DNA from: Chryseobacterium foetidum
GTDB lineage: Bacteria > Bacteroidota > Bacteroidia > Flavobacteriales > Weeksellaceae
Length of the DNA stretch: 64,000 nt
Direction: 5' to 3'
Assembly: GCF_025457425.1 (NCBI RefSeq)
Contig: NZ_JAMXIA010000001.1
Location: 3,286,001 to 3,350,000, forward strand
A model generated the notes under the pieces. It saw only the letters and a list, made by a program, of their open reading frames with translations. It made no database searches and was not told the origin of the DNA. Below, in pieces: positions 24,811-33,352 of the stretch. Each line of letters begins with the position of its first letter. Within the stretch, counting starts at the first letter, position 1. Position numbers and translations under genes: made by a program.

Positions 24811-26610
24811 TTAAATCTGAGTCGCAGTCTTCCGTTCACCAATCTGCTGTCTCCACATTGCATAGTACAGACCTTTTTCTTCAATCAAATGTAGATGAGA
24901 ACCTGTTTCAATAACCTGTCCGCGCTCCAGAACAAAAATTCTGTCCGCATGCATAATCGTACTCAATCTGTGTGCGATCAAAACCGTAATCTGTTCTTTA
25001 TCTTTTGAAATTTCTTTGATTGTCGTTGTGATTTCCTCTTCCGTGATGCTGTCTAAAGCAGAAGTAGCTTCATCAAAAATCAGCAAATGAGGTTTTCTCA
25101 GCAAAGCTCTGGCAATGGCAATTCGCTGCTTTTCGCCACCACTTAATTTTAATCCACCTTCACCGATTACCGTTTCAATTCCTTTTTCAGCACGATCCAA
25201 AAGACCCGTACAGCTTGATTTCTTTAAAGCCAACTGTAAATCTTCTTCAGTTGCAGAAGGATTCACAAACAATAGATTTTCTCTGATCGTTCCCGAAAAA
25301 AGCTGCGTATCCTGCGTCACAAAGCCAATCTGATTTCTCAGTTCATCAAAATCAAATTCTTTTCCGTCGATATTATTGTAAAAAATAGTTCCTTCTTTGG
25401 GTCTGTACAGTCCAACAAGCAATTTCACCAAAGTACTCTTCCCTGAACCACTTGGCCCCACGAAAGCGATTGTTTCTCCATTTTTCACATCAAATGAAAT
25501 GGAATTTAAAGCTTTATAATGAGCCGACTGATGTTGGAAAGAAACTTTATCGAATTTTAAATCTTCAATCGCACCTATTTTTTTCGGATGTAGAGGTTTT
25601 GGCTCAACCTCTTTTTTCATCACTCTGTCAAAGTTTTGAAGTGACGCTTCGGCTTCACGATAAGAAATAATGATGTTCCCGATTTCCTGCATCGGTCCGA
25701 AAATGAAAAATCCGTAAAATACGAGCGATAAATACTGTCCGGGTGTTACAATATTTTTAAAAATCAGTAAAAGCAAAGTGAACGTGATGACCTGCTGTAA
25801 AAAATTCACCAAAGTTCCCTGTACAAAGCTCAGCGAGCGGATGCTTTTTACTTTTCTTAATTCAAGATTCAGAATTTTGTAGGTGTTGTTGTTTAAACGT
25901 TCAACCTCCTGATTGGTTAAACCTAAACTCTTTACAATTTCAATGTTTCTGAGGCTTTCGGTGGTGCTTCCAGCTAACGTTGTTGTTTCTGAAACGATAT
26001 TTTTCTGGATGTTTTTAATTCTTTTGCTTAAAAGATTGGTTATTACTGCAATAAAAATAATTCCCAAAACGTACACCGGCATAATCGACCAGTGCAGACG
26101 GATGGCATATATCGAAACGAAAATAATACTCACCAGAATTCCGAAAAAGATGTTAATGAAATTATTGATGAATTTTACAGAATCCTCACGCACTTTGGTT
26201 AAAATAGAAAGTGTTTCACCGCTTCTTTGGTCTTCAAATTCCTGAAAAGGCAGTCTCATAGAATGCTGCAAGCCATCAGTGAAAATTTTAGCCCCAAATT
26301 TCTGAATAATAACACTCACAACGTAATCCTGAAACGCCTTTGCGATACGGCTGATCATTGCAGTTCCGATTAACAGTCCTAAAAAGTAGAAAACACCGTG
26401 GTAAATATCGGTTCCGTAAAGATATTCGTTGAGATTTCTCGGGATTAATTTTTCCTTATCAAAGTGATTCGGTTGGGTGACCAGTTTATCCAGAATATTT
26501 CCCGTAATTGCAGGAGCAAAAAGAGAAAATACCTGATTGATCGAGGCTAACAGCAATGAAGCGATGATGAGCCATTTATATGGTTTTAAATAATTTAATA
26601 GAATTTTCAT
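24811..26610 (-). CDS. ABC transporter ATP-binding protein/permease (exporter half-transporter)
   Basis: 599 residues: an N-terminal membrane domain of about 330 residues with six segments, then one nucleotide-binding domain. Visible: Walker A GPSGSGKST, Q-loop FVTQDTQLFSGTIRENLLF, signature LSGGEKQRIAIARALLRKP, Walker B LLIFDEATSALD and the switch His in LIAHRLSTI. Such half-transporters work as homodimers in lipid, peptide or drug export; the substrate is not predictable. It lies on the minus strand between scoA and scoB, with a -7 box 19 bases before its ATG. Confidence 0.92.
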   Translation of the reverse strand: MKILLNYLKPYKWLIIASLLLASINQVFSLFAPAITGNILDKLVTQPNHFDKEKLIPRNLNEYLYGTDIYHGVFYFLGLLIGTAMISRIAKAFQDYVVSVIIQKFGAKIFTDGLQHSMRLPFQEFEDQRSGETLSILTKVREDSVKFINNFINIFFGILVSIIFVSIYAIRLHWSIMPVYVLGIIFIAVITNLLSKRIKNIQKNIVSETTTLAGSTTESLRNIEIVKSLGLTNQEVERLNNNTYKILNLELRKVKSIRSLSFVQGTLVNFLQQVITFTLLLLIFKNIVTPGQYLSLVFYGFFIFGPMQEIGNIIISYREAEASLQNFDRVMKKEVEPKPLHPKKIGAIEDLKFDKVSFQHQSAHYKALNSISFDVKNGETIAFVGPSGSGKSTLVKLLVGLYRPKEGTIFYNNIDGKEFDFDELRNQIGFVTQDTQLFSGTIRENLLFVNPSATEEDLQLALKKSSCTGLLDRAEKGIETVIGEGGLKLSGGEKQRIAIARALLRKPHLLIFDEATSALDSITEEEITTTIKEISKDKEQITVLIAHRLSTIMHADRIFVLERGQVIETGSHLHLIEEKGLYYAMWRQQIGERKTATQI

Positions 26611-26629
26611 TAGTAAAATTAAAAGCCCA

Positions 26630-26637
26630 CAAATTTA
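26630..26637 (-). promoter_or_regulatory. -7 box TAAATTTG of the ABC transporter gene (minus strand)
   Basis: Exact TAnnTTTG on the minus strand, 19 bases before the ATG. A TTG (plus-strand CAA at 26653-26655) lies 15 bases further upstream. Confidence 0.5.
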
Positions 26638-26731
26638 CGACAATTTAAGCGTCAAAATTTATCATAGGATAAGAAAGAAAAAATTTCGTAATTCTGAAAA
26701 AATAGCTAATTTGGCAGGATAAGATTATGCT

Positions 26732-27385
26732 ATGCTAACGAAAGAACAAATTGCACAAAGAATTTCAAAAGAAGTAAAAGACGGTTATTATGTAAATTTA
26801 GGAATCGGAATTCCAACATTGGTGGCGAATTACGTTCCCGATAATCTTTCGGTTGAATTCCAGAGTGAAAACGGGGTTTTGGGAATGGGACCTTTTCCTT
26901 TTGAAGGTGAAGAAGATGCAGACATCATCAACGCCGGAAAGCAGACCATCACGATTTTGGAAGGTGGTTCATTTTTCGATTCTGCGTTCAGTTTTGGGAT
27001 GATCAGAAGCCAGAAAGTAGATTTAACAATTCTCGGTGCCATGGAAGTTTCAGAAAACGGCGACATCGCCAACTGGAAAATCCCAGGAAAAATGGTAAAA
27101 GGAATGGGTGGTGCGATGGATTTGGTAGCTTCTGCCGAAAACATAATCGTTGCGATGATGCACGTGAACAAAGCCGGAGAAAGCAAAATTCTGAAAAAAT
27201 GTTCACTTCCTTTAACCGGAATTAACTGTGTGAAAAAAGTGGTTACCGAACTGGCCGTTTTAGACGTTACGCCTGCCGGATTCAAGTTGGTTGAAAGAGC
27301 TCCAGGAGTTTCTGTAGAACATATCATTAAATCTACTGAAGCTAATCTAATCATTGATGGTGAAATTCCTGAAATGCAGTTTTAA
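26732..27385 (+). CDS. scoB: 3-oxoacid CoA-transferase subunit B
   Basis: Beta subunit partner of scoA. 217 residues, normal length. Visible: GYYVNLGIGIPTLVANY, then the catalytic Glu in FQSENGVLGMGPFP, DIINAGKQTITILEGGSFFDSA, and the C-terminal ELAVLDVTPAGFKLVERAPG. A TAATTTG box one base shorter than the consensus lies 18 bases upstream, so it probably has its own promoter, divergent from the ABC transporter. Confidence 0.93.
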   Translation: MLTKEQIAQRISKEVKDGYYVNLGIGIPTLVANYVPDNLSVEFQSENGVLGMGPFPFEGEEDADIINAGKQTITILEGGSFFDSAFSFGMIRSQKVDLTILGAMEVSENGDIANWKIPGKMVKGMGGAMDLVASAENIIVAMMHVNKAGESKILKKCSLPLTGINCVKKVVTELAVLDVTPAGFKLVERAPGVSVEHIIKSTEANLIIDGEIPEMQF

Positions 27386-27437
27386 GTTGCTTTTGGCAAA
27401 TGGCTTATTGCTATTGGCTTAAATGATTAAGTTATAT

Positions 27438-27469
27438 AAAAAACCTTGTCAGAGCGACAAGGTTTTTTT
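27438..27469 (+). terminator. scoB terminator
   Basis: Stem AAAAAACCTTGTC / GACAAGGTTTTTT with an AGAGC loop and a T run. Confidence 0.9.
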
Positions 27470-27572
27470 GTGTTTGATAATCTTTTCAGATAATAATTTA
27501 CTAAAATATCTCTGATGTTTCTTAATCCATCTTAACACTTTTAAAATCTTAATGTTTTAAAAAAAATGTTTA

Positions 27573-28403
27573 TTATTTTTGATCCTGTGCTCCAAAAACC
27601 TTCTGTAAAATACCCGTCGTTCTCATCACAGAATTATTTCTGATTCCACTTTCTTTCTCTGCCACCATTTTGAAAACACCGTTGATGGTTTCGTTGGTCA
27701 CATATTCATTTAAATCTGTAGAAACGGCTTGTCCGGTCAGTGTATTGTATTTTGAAATTAAATTATTCCATACTTTATCGGCACCTACTTTTCCTAATGA
27801 AGCCTTTACTTTTGGCTGAAATGCAGTGAACAGTTGAGCTTGAGTTTTGCTCTGTAAATAATTCGTAGCTGAATTATCGCCACCCAGCAAAATGTTTTTC
27901 GCATCAGTAATTGTCATCGAAGTAATAGCTTTTGTAAAAATCGGAGCAGATTCTGTCACCGCATCTTCTGCTGCTCTGTTGAGCAATTTCACGCCCTGAT
28001 CCGCGAGACTTCCCAATCCGAAAGCCCGCAATTTGGTATCAATTACCCTAAGTTTTTCGGGCATTAAAATTTTTACCGCTTCATTTTTAAGGAAACCGTC
28101 GGTTACACCGAGTTTTTTCACACCTTCAGTAACGCCCAGATTCAAAGCTTCCTTCAAGCCTGATGAGATTTGAGTTGAAGTAAGACTTCCAAGATTTACT
28201 GATGACGTACTTTTCGTTGGAGTTTGCGAACTTGCTGTGCCGGTTTGCGGCTTAGTTGTGGTGGTTGACGGAGTTGTTTTAGGATTGTTTAAATCTACAC
28301 CTGTCTGATTTTTCACCGTAGATTTGATAATATCTAAAATCTGTGCCTGTGCAGAAACCGAAAATAATAATCCCGCTGCTAGGATAAAAGTTTTTTTCAT
28401 CAT
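27573..28403 (-). CDS. DUF4197 domain-containing protein
   Basis: 276 residues. Signal peptide ending at VSAQA, a Thr/Ser/Pro-rich linker (residues 40-70), then a helical domain with DUF4197 features: ISSGLKEALNLGVTEGVKKL, GFLKNEAVKILMPEKLR, ITSMTITDAKNILLGGDNSATNYL and NGVFKMVAEKESGIRNNS. Periplasmic or surface location is inferred. Biochemical role unknown. A TAATTTTG box (28415-28422) precedes the start on the minus strand; either of two adjacent ATGs may be used. Confidence 0.85.
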   Translation of the reverse strand: MMKKTFILAAGLLFSVSAQAQILDIIKSTVKNQTGVDLNNPKTTPSTTTTKPQTGTASSQTPTKSTSSVNLGSLTSTQISSGLKEALNLGVTEGVKKLGVTDGFLKNEAVKILMPEKLRVIDTKLRAFGLGSLADQGVKLLNRAAEDAVTESAPIFTKAITSMTITDAKNILLGGDNSATNYLQSKTQAQLFTAFQPKVKASLGKVGADKVWNNLISKYNTLTGQAVSTDLNEYVTNETINGVFKMVAEKESGIRNNSVMRTTGILQKVFGAQDQK

Positions 28404-28506
28404 TTAATTTTATACAAAATTAGATGTTTCGGAGCTGAAATAGTTAAATGATAGACCGAATTTTTCAGAAAAGAATTATATTCGCTAAAATCTAATTCCA
28501 CCAAAA

Positions 28507-30747
28507 ATGAAGCGTTTTTTTCTGGCTTTTTCTTTACTCATTTCGGGTTTCTTTTTTTCTCAGAATCAACTGAATTTAATTCCTTATCCGCAGAAGGTTG
28601 AGTTTCAGAAAGGAGAATTTATTATTCCTGAATCAATGAATTTGGCAGATAATCTCCCCAAAAAAGAAACTGAATTTTTAAAGAAAAGATTAAATATAGA
28701 GTTTACAAATAGCAAGAATCAAGATGCCAACCTTTTGTATTCTAAATTAATTAAGAAAGTAAATGTCAATAAAGATTATTATGCAATCGAGATTTCGCAA
28801 AAACAGATTCATATAAAATCGTACACAGATCAAGGATATTTTTTAGCTATTCAAACTTTAATTCAATTGTTTGAAACTCATAAAAACGGAAGAATTCCCA
28901 TATTAAAAATCGAAGACGAGCCCAAATTCGCTTGGCGCGGAATGCACCTCGACGTCTGCCGCCACTTTTTCACAGTTGAAGAAGTAAAGCAATACATCGA
29001 TTATCTGGCAATGTACAAACTCAATACTTTTCACTGGCACTTAACTGACGATCAGGGTTGGAGAATCGAGATTAAAAAATATCCAAAGCTTACTCAAATC
29101 GGTTCAAAACGCAAAGAATCCATGATTGGAGCGTACGTTGACAATACTTTTGACGGAAAACCGTACGGGCCTTATTTTTATACTCAGGAACAGATAAAAG
29201 AGGTTGTTAAATATGCAACTGAAAGACACATTACCGTCGTTCCTGAGATTGAAATGCCGGGTCACGCTTTGGCAGCTTTATCGGCTTACCCTGAATTGGC
29301 GTGTACCAAAGGACCTTTCGAAGCAGCAACAAAATGGGGCGTTTTTGATGATGTTTTCTGTCCCAAGGAAGAAACTTTTACTTTTTTACAAAATGTTTTG
29401 GATGAGGTTATTCAGCTTTTCCCTTCTCAATACATTCACATCGGAGGCGACGAATGCCCGAAAACAAGATGGAAAGAATGTGCACACTGTCAGGCTTTAA
29501 TCAAAAAACACAATCTGAAAGACGAGCATGGTCTACAAAGTTACTTCATCCAGAGAATTGAAAAATATGTCAACTCAAAAGGCCGCAAAATCATCGGCTG
29601 GGACGAGATTCTGGAAGGTGGATTGGCACCCAATGCCGCAGTAATGAGCTGGACAGGCATCAAAGGTGGAATTGAAGCCGCAAAAACCAATCATTTCGCC
29701 GTGATGACGCCTGGAGCTTACTGTTATTTTGATCATTATCAGGGTGATCCGCAGACTGAACCCAATGCGTTCGGAGGTTTTACGCCCTTGGATAAGGTCT
29801 ATTCGTATAATCCGATTCCTGCTGAATTGAATGCAGAGCAGTCGAAATACATTATGGGAGTTCAGGCAAATTTATGGACGGAATATATTCTGGATTTTAA
29901 ACAGGTTCAATACATGATTTTCCCTAGGTTATTCGCGCTTTCCGAAGTAGGTTGGGGAACTTCAAAACCCGAAAATTATAAAGGATTTGAAAACAGAGTA
30001 GTGGAGCATTTTAAAATTTTAGATAAAATGAACATTAATTATGCTAAAAGTATCTACAATATCGCGGGAAAAGTAATTCCAAATAAAAACGGTGTTTCCT
30101 ACGAACTTTCAACTTCACAAAATCCAAACGGAATTAAATTTACAACTGATGGTAGCGAGCCAAAAGCCAGTTCTACAACCTATCAGAATGCGATTCCGGT
30201 TTCCAAAGTGATGACCATAAAATCAGCTTATTTTGAAAATGAAGAATTGAAATCTGCAGTTTCTTCTCAGAATTTTTCCACCTCAAAAACGACTGGTAAA
30301 AAAATTACTTTGGAAAATCAGCCCAGCGAAAATTATTCTTTTGGCGGAGCTTTCACTTTAGTTGACGGAATTACCGGTAACGTGAAACAATTGGGAAAAA
30401 CATGGCTTGGTTTTCAGGGAAAAGATGTTGTTGCGACAATTGATTTAGGCGAAAAAACAAGTTTCTCAGAAGTTTATTTCAATACATTAGACAACAAGGG
30501 TAGCTGGATTCATCTGGCAAAATCTGCCACGGTTTCAATTTCTGATGACGGCAAAAATTTTAAAACCATTAAAGAAATTGGGAAAGAGGAAATTCTTTCA
30601 GCAAAAGGAAAGATCAATCTTAAAGTAGGAGATCAGAATGCTAAATTCATTAAAATTAAAATAGAAAACGCAGGAATTATTCCCGCAGGAAATCCAGGCG
30701 CAGACTCCAAAGCGTGGCTTTTTGTAGATGAAATTGGAGCGCGGTAA
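28507..30747 (+). CDS. Beta-N-acetylhexosaminidase, GH20
   Basis: Removes terminal GlcNAc or GalNAc from glycans and chitooligosaccharides. 746 residues: signal peptide ending at FFFSQ, a GH20 N-terminal domain (28-135), the GH20 catalytic barrel (about 140-490) with TFHWHLTDDQGWRIEI, EIEMPGHALAAL and the catalytic pair Asp315-Glu316 in HIGGDECP, then a chitobiase C-terminal-type segment (KFTTDGSEPKAS) and a F5/8 type C-like carbohydrate-binding domain (TIDLGEKTSFSEVYF). Secreted or periplasmic. First gene of a same-strand group with glycosylasparaginase and beta-mannosidase. Confidence 0.93.
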   Translation: MKRFFLAFSLLISGFFFSQNQLNLIPYPQKVEFQKGEFIIPESMNLADNLPKKETEFLKKRLNIEFTNSKNQDANLLYSKLIKKVNVNKDYYAIEISQKQIHIKSYTDQGYFLAIQTLIQLFETHKNGRIPILKIEDEPKFAWRGMHLDVCRHFFTVEEVKQYIDYLAMYKLNTFHWHLTDDQGWRIEIKKYPKLTQIGSKRKESMIGAYVDNTFDGKPYGPYFYTQEQIKEVVKYATERHITVVPEIEMPGHALAALSAYPELACTKGPFEAATKWGVFDDVFCPKEETFTFLQNVLDEVIQLFPSQYIHIGGDECPKTRWKECAHCQALIKKHNLKDEHGLQSYFIQRIEKYVNSKGRKIIGWDEILEGGLAPNAAVMSWTGIKGGIEAAKTNHFAVMTPGAYCYFDHYQGDPQTEPNAFGGFTPLDKVYSYNPIPAELNAEQSKYIMGVQANLWTEYILDFKQVQYMIFPRLFALSEVGWGTSKPENYKGFENRVVEHFKILDKMNINYAKSIYNIAGKVIPNKNGVSYELSTSQNPNGIKFTTDGSEPKASSTTYQNAIPVSKVMTIKSAYFENEELKSAVSSQNFSTSKTTGKKITLENQPSENYSFGGAFTLVDGITGNVKQLGKTWLGFQGKDVVATIDLGEKTSFSEVYFNTLDNKGSWIHLAKSATVSISDDGKNFKTIKEIGKEEILSAKGKINLKVGDQNAKFIKIKIENAGIIPAGNPGADSKAWLFVDEIGAR

Positions 30748-30749
30748 GT

Positions 30750-30783
30750 TTAATGTCTAATGTCTAATGTTTAATGTTTTATG
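30750..30783. repeat. TAATGTC short tandem tract
   Basis: Four imperfect 7-9 base copies (TTTAATGTC, TAATGTC, TAATGTT, TAATGTT) just after the hexosaminidase stop codon. A second degenerate run (AAACCTTAAACACAAAACACC) precedes the next ATG. Confidence 0.6.
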
Positions 30784-30867
30784 CTGCGACAGACATTAAA
30801 TTTTAGCTAGAAAGAATACTTAATTGAAGAAACCTTAAACACAAAACACCAAACCTTAAACTAAAGA

Positions 30868-31863
30868 ATGAATTCAAGAAGAAAATTTTTAAAAACCACA
30901 GGGATTTTATCATCGGCTTTATTACTGAATCCATTGGATTTAATTGCTAAAGAAGTTCCTGAAAATGAAAATACTTTGATCAATAAACCGATCGTTCTTT
31001 CGACATGGGATTTTGGTTTAAAAGCCAATGAAGAAGCATGGAAAATTTTAGGAAAAGGCGGAAGAGCTTTGGATGCAGTTGAAAAAGGCGTCCGTCTGGT
31101 CGAAAATGACCCGAATGAAAGAAGCGTCGGCTACGGAGGTCGCCCCGACAGAGACGGAAGGGTGACGCTGGATGCCTGTATTATGGATGAAAATTACAAC
31201 ATTGGCTCTGTGGCGTGTCTTGAAAATATTAAAAACCCGATTTCTGTAGCAAGAATGGTGATGGAAAAGACGCCTCACGTAATGCTGGTGGGCAACGGAG
31301 CGTTTCAGTTTGCCGTTTCCCAAGGTTTTAAAAAAGAAAATATTCTCACTGCAGAATCCGAAAAAGAGTGGAAGGAATGGCTGAAAGACAGCAAATATAA
31401 ACCCATCGTAAACATAGAAAATCATGACACGATTGGAATGATTGCCCTGGACGCTCAGGGAAATCTTTCCGGAGCCTGTACGACCAGCGGAATGGCTTTC
31501 AAAATGCACGGCAGAGTAGGAGATTCGCCGATTATTGGTGCGGGTTTGTTCGTTGATAATGAAGTGGGTGCAGCCACGGCGACAGGACATGGCGAAGAAG
31601 TCATCAGAACAGTTGGAACTCATCTCGTAGTTGAGCTTATGCGACAGGGAAGAAATCCGCAGCAGGCCTGTAAAGAAGCGGTTGAGAGAATCGTAAAAAT
31701 TACTCAGCGAAGAAATAAAAATTTAAAAGATATTCAGGTAGGATTTATCGCCATCAATAAAAAAGGAGAATACGGCTCCTACTGCATTCAGGACGGGTTT
31801 AATTTTGCGGTTTACGATCAAAAAGGAAACCGTCTGGAGAAGCCTGAATTTGCTTTAAAGTAA
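30868..31863 (+). CDS. N(4)-(beta-N-acetylglucosaminyl)-L-asparaginase (glycosylasparaginase)
   Basis: Cleaves the GlcNAc-Asn bond of deglycosylated N-glycopeptides. 331 residues, Ntn-hydrolase fold made as a precursor that cuts itself before a Thr. That Thr is T188 in NHDTIGMIALD. Other family stretches: GYGGRPDRDGRVTLDACIM, GACTTSGMAFKMHGRVGDSPIIGAG and TATGHGEEVIRT. It closely resembles the Elizabethkingia meningoseptica enzyme as I recall it. The N-terminus MNSRRKFLKTTGILSSALLL is a Tat-like signal, so it may be exported folded. Confidence 0.95.
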   Translation: MNSRRKFLKTTGILSSALLLNPLDLIAKEVPENENTLINKPIVLSTWDFGLKANEEAWKILGKGGRALDAVEKGVRLVENDPNERSVGYGGRPDRDGRVTLDACIMDENYNIGSVACLENIKNPISVARMVMEKTPHVMLVGNGAFQFAVSQGFKKENILTAESEKEWKEWLKDSKYKPIVNIENHDTIGMIALDAQGNLSGACTTSGMAFKMHGRVGDSPIIGAGLFVDNEVGAATATGHGEEVIRTVGTHLVVELMRQGRNPQQACKEAVERIVKITQRRNKNLKDIQVGFIAINKKGEYGSYCIQDGFNFAVYDQKGNRLEKPEFALK

Positions 31864-31937
31864 GGGAAAGAGCCAAGGAAAAAGTAAAAAGAGTCAGGTA
31901 AAAGGAGCCAAGAAAAAAGTAAAAAGAGCCAAGTGCA
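31861..31937. repeat. GCCAAGAAAAAAGTAAAAAGA-type tract starting at a stop codon
   Basis: Purine-rich imperfect tandem repeat of about 21-26 bases (AAGTAAAAAGAG followed by CCAAG or TCAGG, three times), beginning at the glycosylasparaginase TAA. Confidence 0.75.
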
Positions 31938-31949
31938 GGATTTTAGTCA

Positions 31950-32037
31950 TAAATCCCTAACCTCGAACCTCAAACCTCGAATCCCGAACCCCGAAACTCA
32001 AATTTCAAACCTCAAATTTCAAATCTCAAATCAACCT
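31950..32037. repeat. AACCTCAAA/AATCTCAAA-type tract ending at the cutC start
   Basis: Around ten imperfect copies of an 8-9 base unit (AACCTCGAA, CCTCAAA, TTTCAAA). It reads in frame into cutC and would add a repetitive tail to its N-terminus if an upstream start were used; the family N-terminus shows that it is not. Confidence 0.75.
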
Positions 32038-32700
32038 ATGTTTTTAGAAATAGCCACTTTCGATATCACTTCCGCTGAAATAGCCTTGAATTCCGTTGCC
32101 GACAGAATTGAATTCTGCGCAGACATCAATTCTGGTGGAATTACGCCTGATCTTGAAGAGTTAAGATATTTAAAAGATAAATATTCAAAACCTATTCATG
32201 TGATGATTCGCCCTGTTGGCGGAGGTTTTATGTACAGCGATTCAGAATTTATGCGGATGCAAAGAGATATTATTGAATTTTCTAAAGCCAAAGCTGATGG
32301 TTTTGTCTTCGGAATTTTAGATGAAAATCAGGAAATTGATTATGAGAAAAACAGACTTTTGGTTGATCTGGCCAACGGTAAACCATGCGTTTTTCATCGT
32401 GCAATCGACAGGACAAAAAATATTTTTGAATCGGCAAAAACACTGATCGAATTGGGTTTTAGGGAAATTCTCACTTCCGGTGGAGAAAATTCTGCGATGG
32501 AAGGAAAAGAAAACTTAAAAAAACTCATTGAAAATTGTGGCGATGATATTAAAATTTTAATCGGCGGCGGTGTGCGTTCGAATAATATTTCAGAATTGAA
32601 AAATGTGACGGGTGGGAAATATTTTCACTCTTCGGCGGTGTTGTCTTATGAATCGTTTGCCAATGCTGAGGAGATTAAAAAATTGAAGGTTAATTTGTAG
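32038..32700 (+). CDS. cutC: CutC family TIM-barrel protein
   Basis: 220 residues from the ATG at 32038 (MFLEIATFDITSAEIAL, the usual CutC start). Family stretches: DRIEFCADINSGGITPD, IHVMIRPVGGGFMYSD, DGFVFGILDENQEID, CVFHRAIDR and LTSGGENSAMEG. CutC was named for copper tolerance in E. coli, but that phenotype was later traced to the small RNA MicL encoded at the 3' end of cutC, so the protein's activity is unsettled. Here it lies between glycosylasparaginase and beta-mannosidase, which hints at a carbohydrate or metabolite role. That link is inference. Confidence 0.88.
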   Translation: MFLEIATFDITSAEIALNSVADRIEFCADINSGGITPDLEELRYLKDKYSKPIHVMIRPVGGGFMYSDSEFMRMQRDIIEFSKAKADGFVFGILDENQEIDYEKNRLLVDLANGKPCVFHRAIDRTKNIFESAKTLIELGFREILTSGGENSAMEGKENLKKLIENCGDDIKILIGGGVRSNNISELKNVTGGKYFHSSAVLSYESFANAEEIKKLKVNL

Positions 32701-32716
32701 ATTTTAAATCATAATT

Positions 32717-32942
32717 AAACGCAAAGTTTATTTTTAAATCTGCATATTTAAGGAGCAAAGAATGACGAACGAGTCGTCTAAGCGTGAAAATATAGTTATG
32801 TGTGAAAATATCATCAATTTAGGAAGCAAAAAAAAGAATAAATAAACAATTTTGTAAAGCGCATGTGTTTTCAAGCTTAAGCAACTTGTTTGCTACACTT
32901 TGCCTCTTTAAATATAAATAAAGAAAGATAATCTTTGCGTTT
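32717..32942. repeat. Inverted-repeat element upstream of the GxxExxY gene
   Basis: AAACGCAAAG (32717-32726) and CTTTGCGTTT (32933-32942) are perfect 10-bp inverted repeats enclosing 206 non-coding bases with further AGCGTGAAAATAT-like words. The GxxExxY gene begins 32 bases after the right arm. Confidence 0.6.
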
Positions 32943-32974
32943 AATAACAAACACAAAATAAAACACAAACACGA

Positions 32975-33352
32975 ATGACAGAAAACGAATTATCCTATAA
33001 AATAATAGGTGCGGCTTTAGAAGTACACAAAACTTTAGGAGTTGGTTTGCTGGAAAGCGCTTACGAAGCAGCTCTGACCTATGAGTTGAGAGAACTTGGT
33101 TTTAAGGTTAAAAGTCAAGTGGTACTTCCTTTAAAATATAAATGTGAAATAATAGAAAATGCCTACAGAATTGATTTAATTGTTGAGAACAAGGTAATTA
33201 TTGAGGTGAAATCTGTTTTAGAAATTCATCCTATTTTTTATTCGCAGGTTTTGACTTATTTAAAATTGACCAATATTAAACTAGGTCTATTGATTAATTT
33301 TAATACACCATTAATCAAAGACGGAATTCACAGAATTGTAAATAAATTGTAA
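32975..33352 (+). CDS. GxxExxY family protein
   Basis: 125 residues, the usual length. The naming motif is at GLLESAY (G, E, Y spaced as expected) after ALEVHKTLGV. The C-terminal part carries YRIDLIVENKVIIEVK, which resembles the Asp and Glu-x-Lys arrangement of the PD-(D/E)XK nuclease fold, and ends with GLLINFNTPLIKDGIHRIVN. No experimental function is known to me for the family; a nuclease-like role is inference. It abuts the beta-mannosidase start with no spacer. Confidence 0.9.
   Translation: MTENELSYKIIGAALEVHKTLGVGLLESAYEAALTYELRELGFKVKSQVVLPLKYKCEIIENAYRIDLIVENKVIIEVKSVLEIHPIFYSQVLTYLKLTNIKLGLLINFNTPLIKDGIHRIVNKL

Noticed and set aside
27155..27175. parS-like CACGTGAACA inside scoB
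   Set aside because: Several mismatches outside the CACGTG core and located in coding sequence.
31933..32037. N-terminal extension of CutC
   Set aside because: It is translated low-complexity repeat; the CutC family starts at the ATG at 32038.
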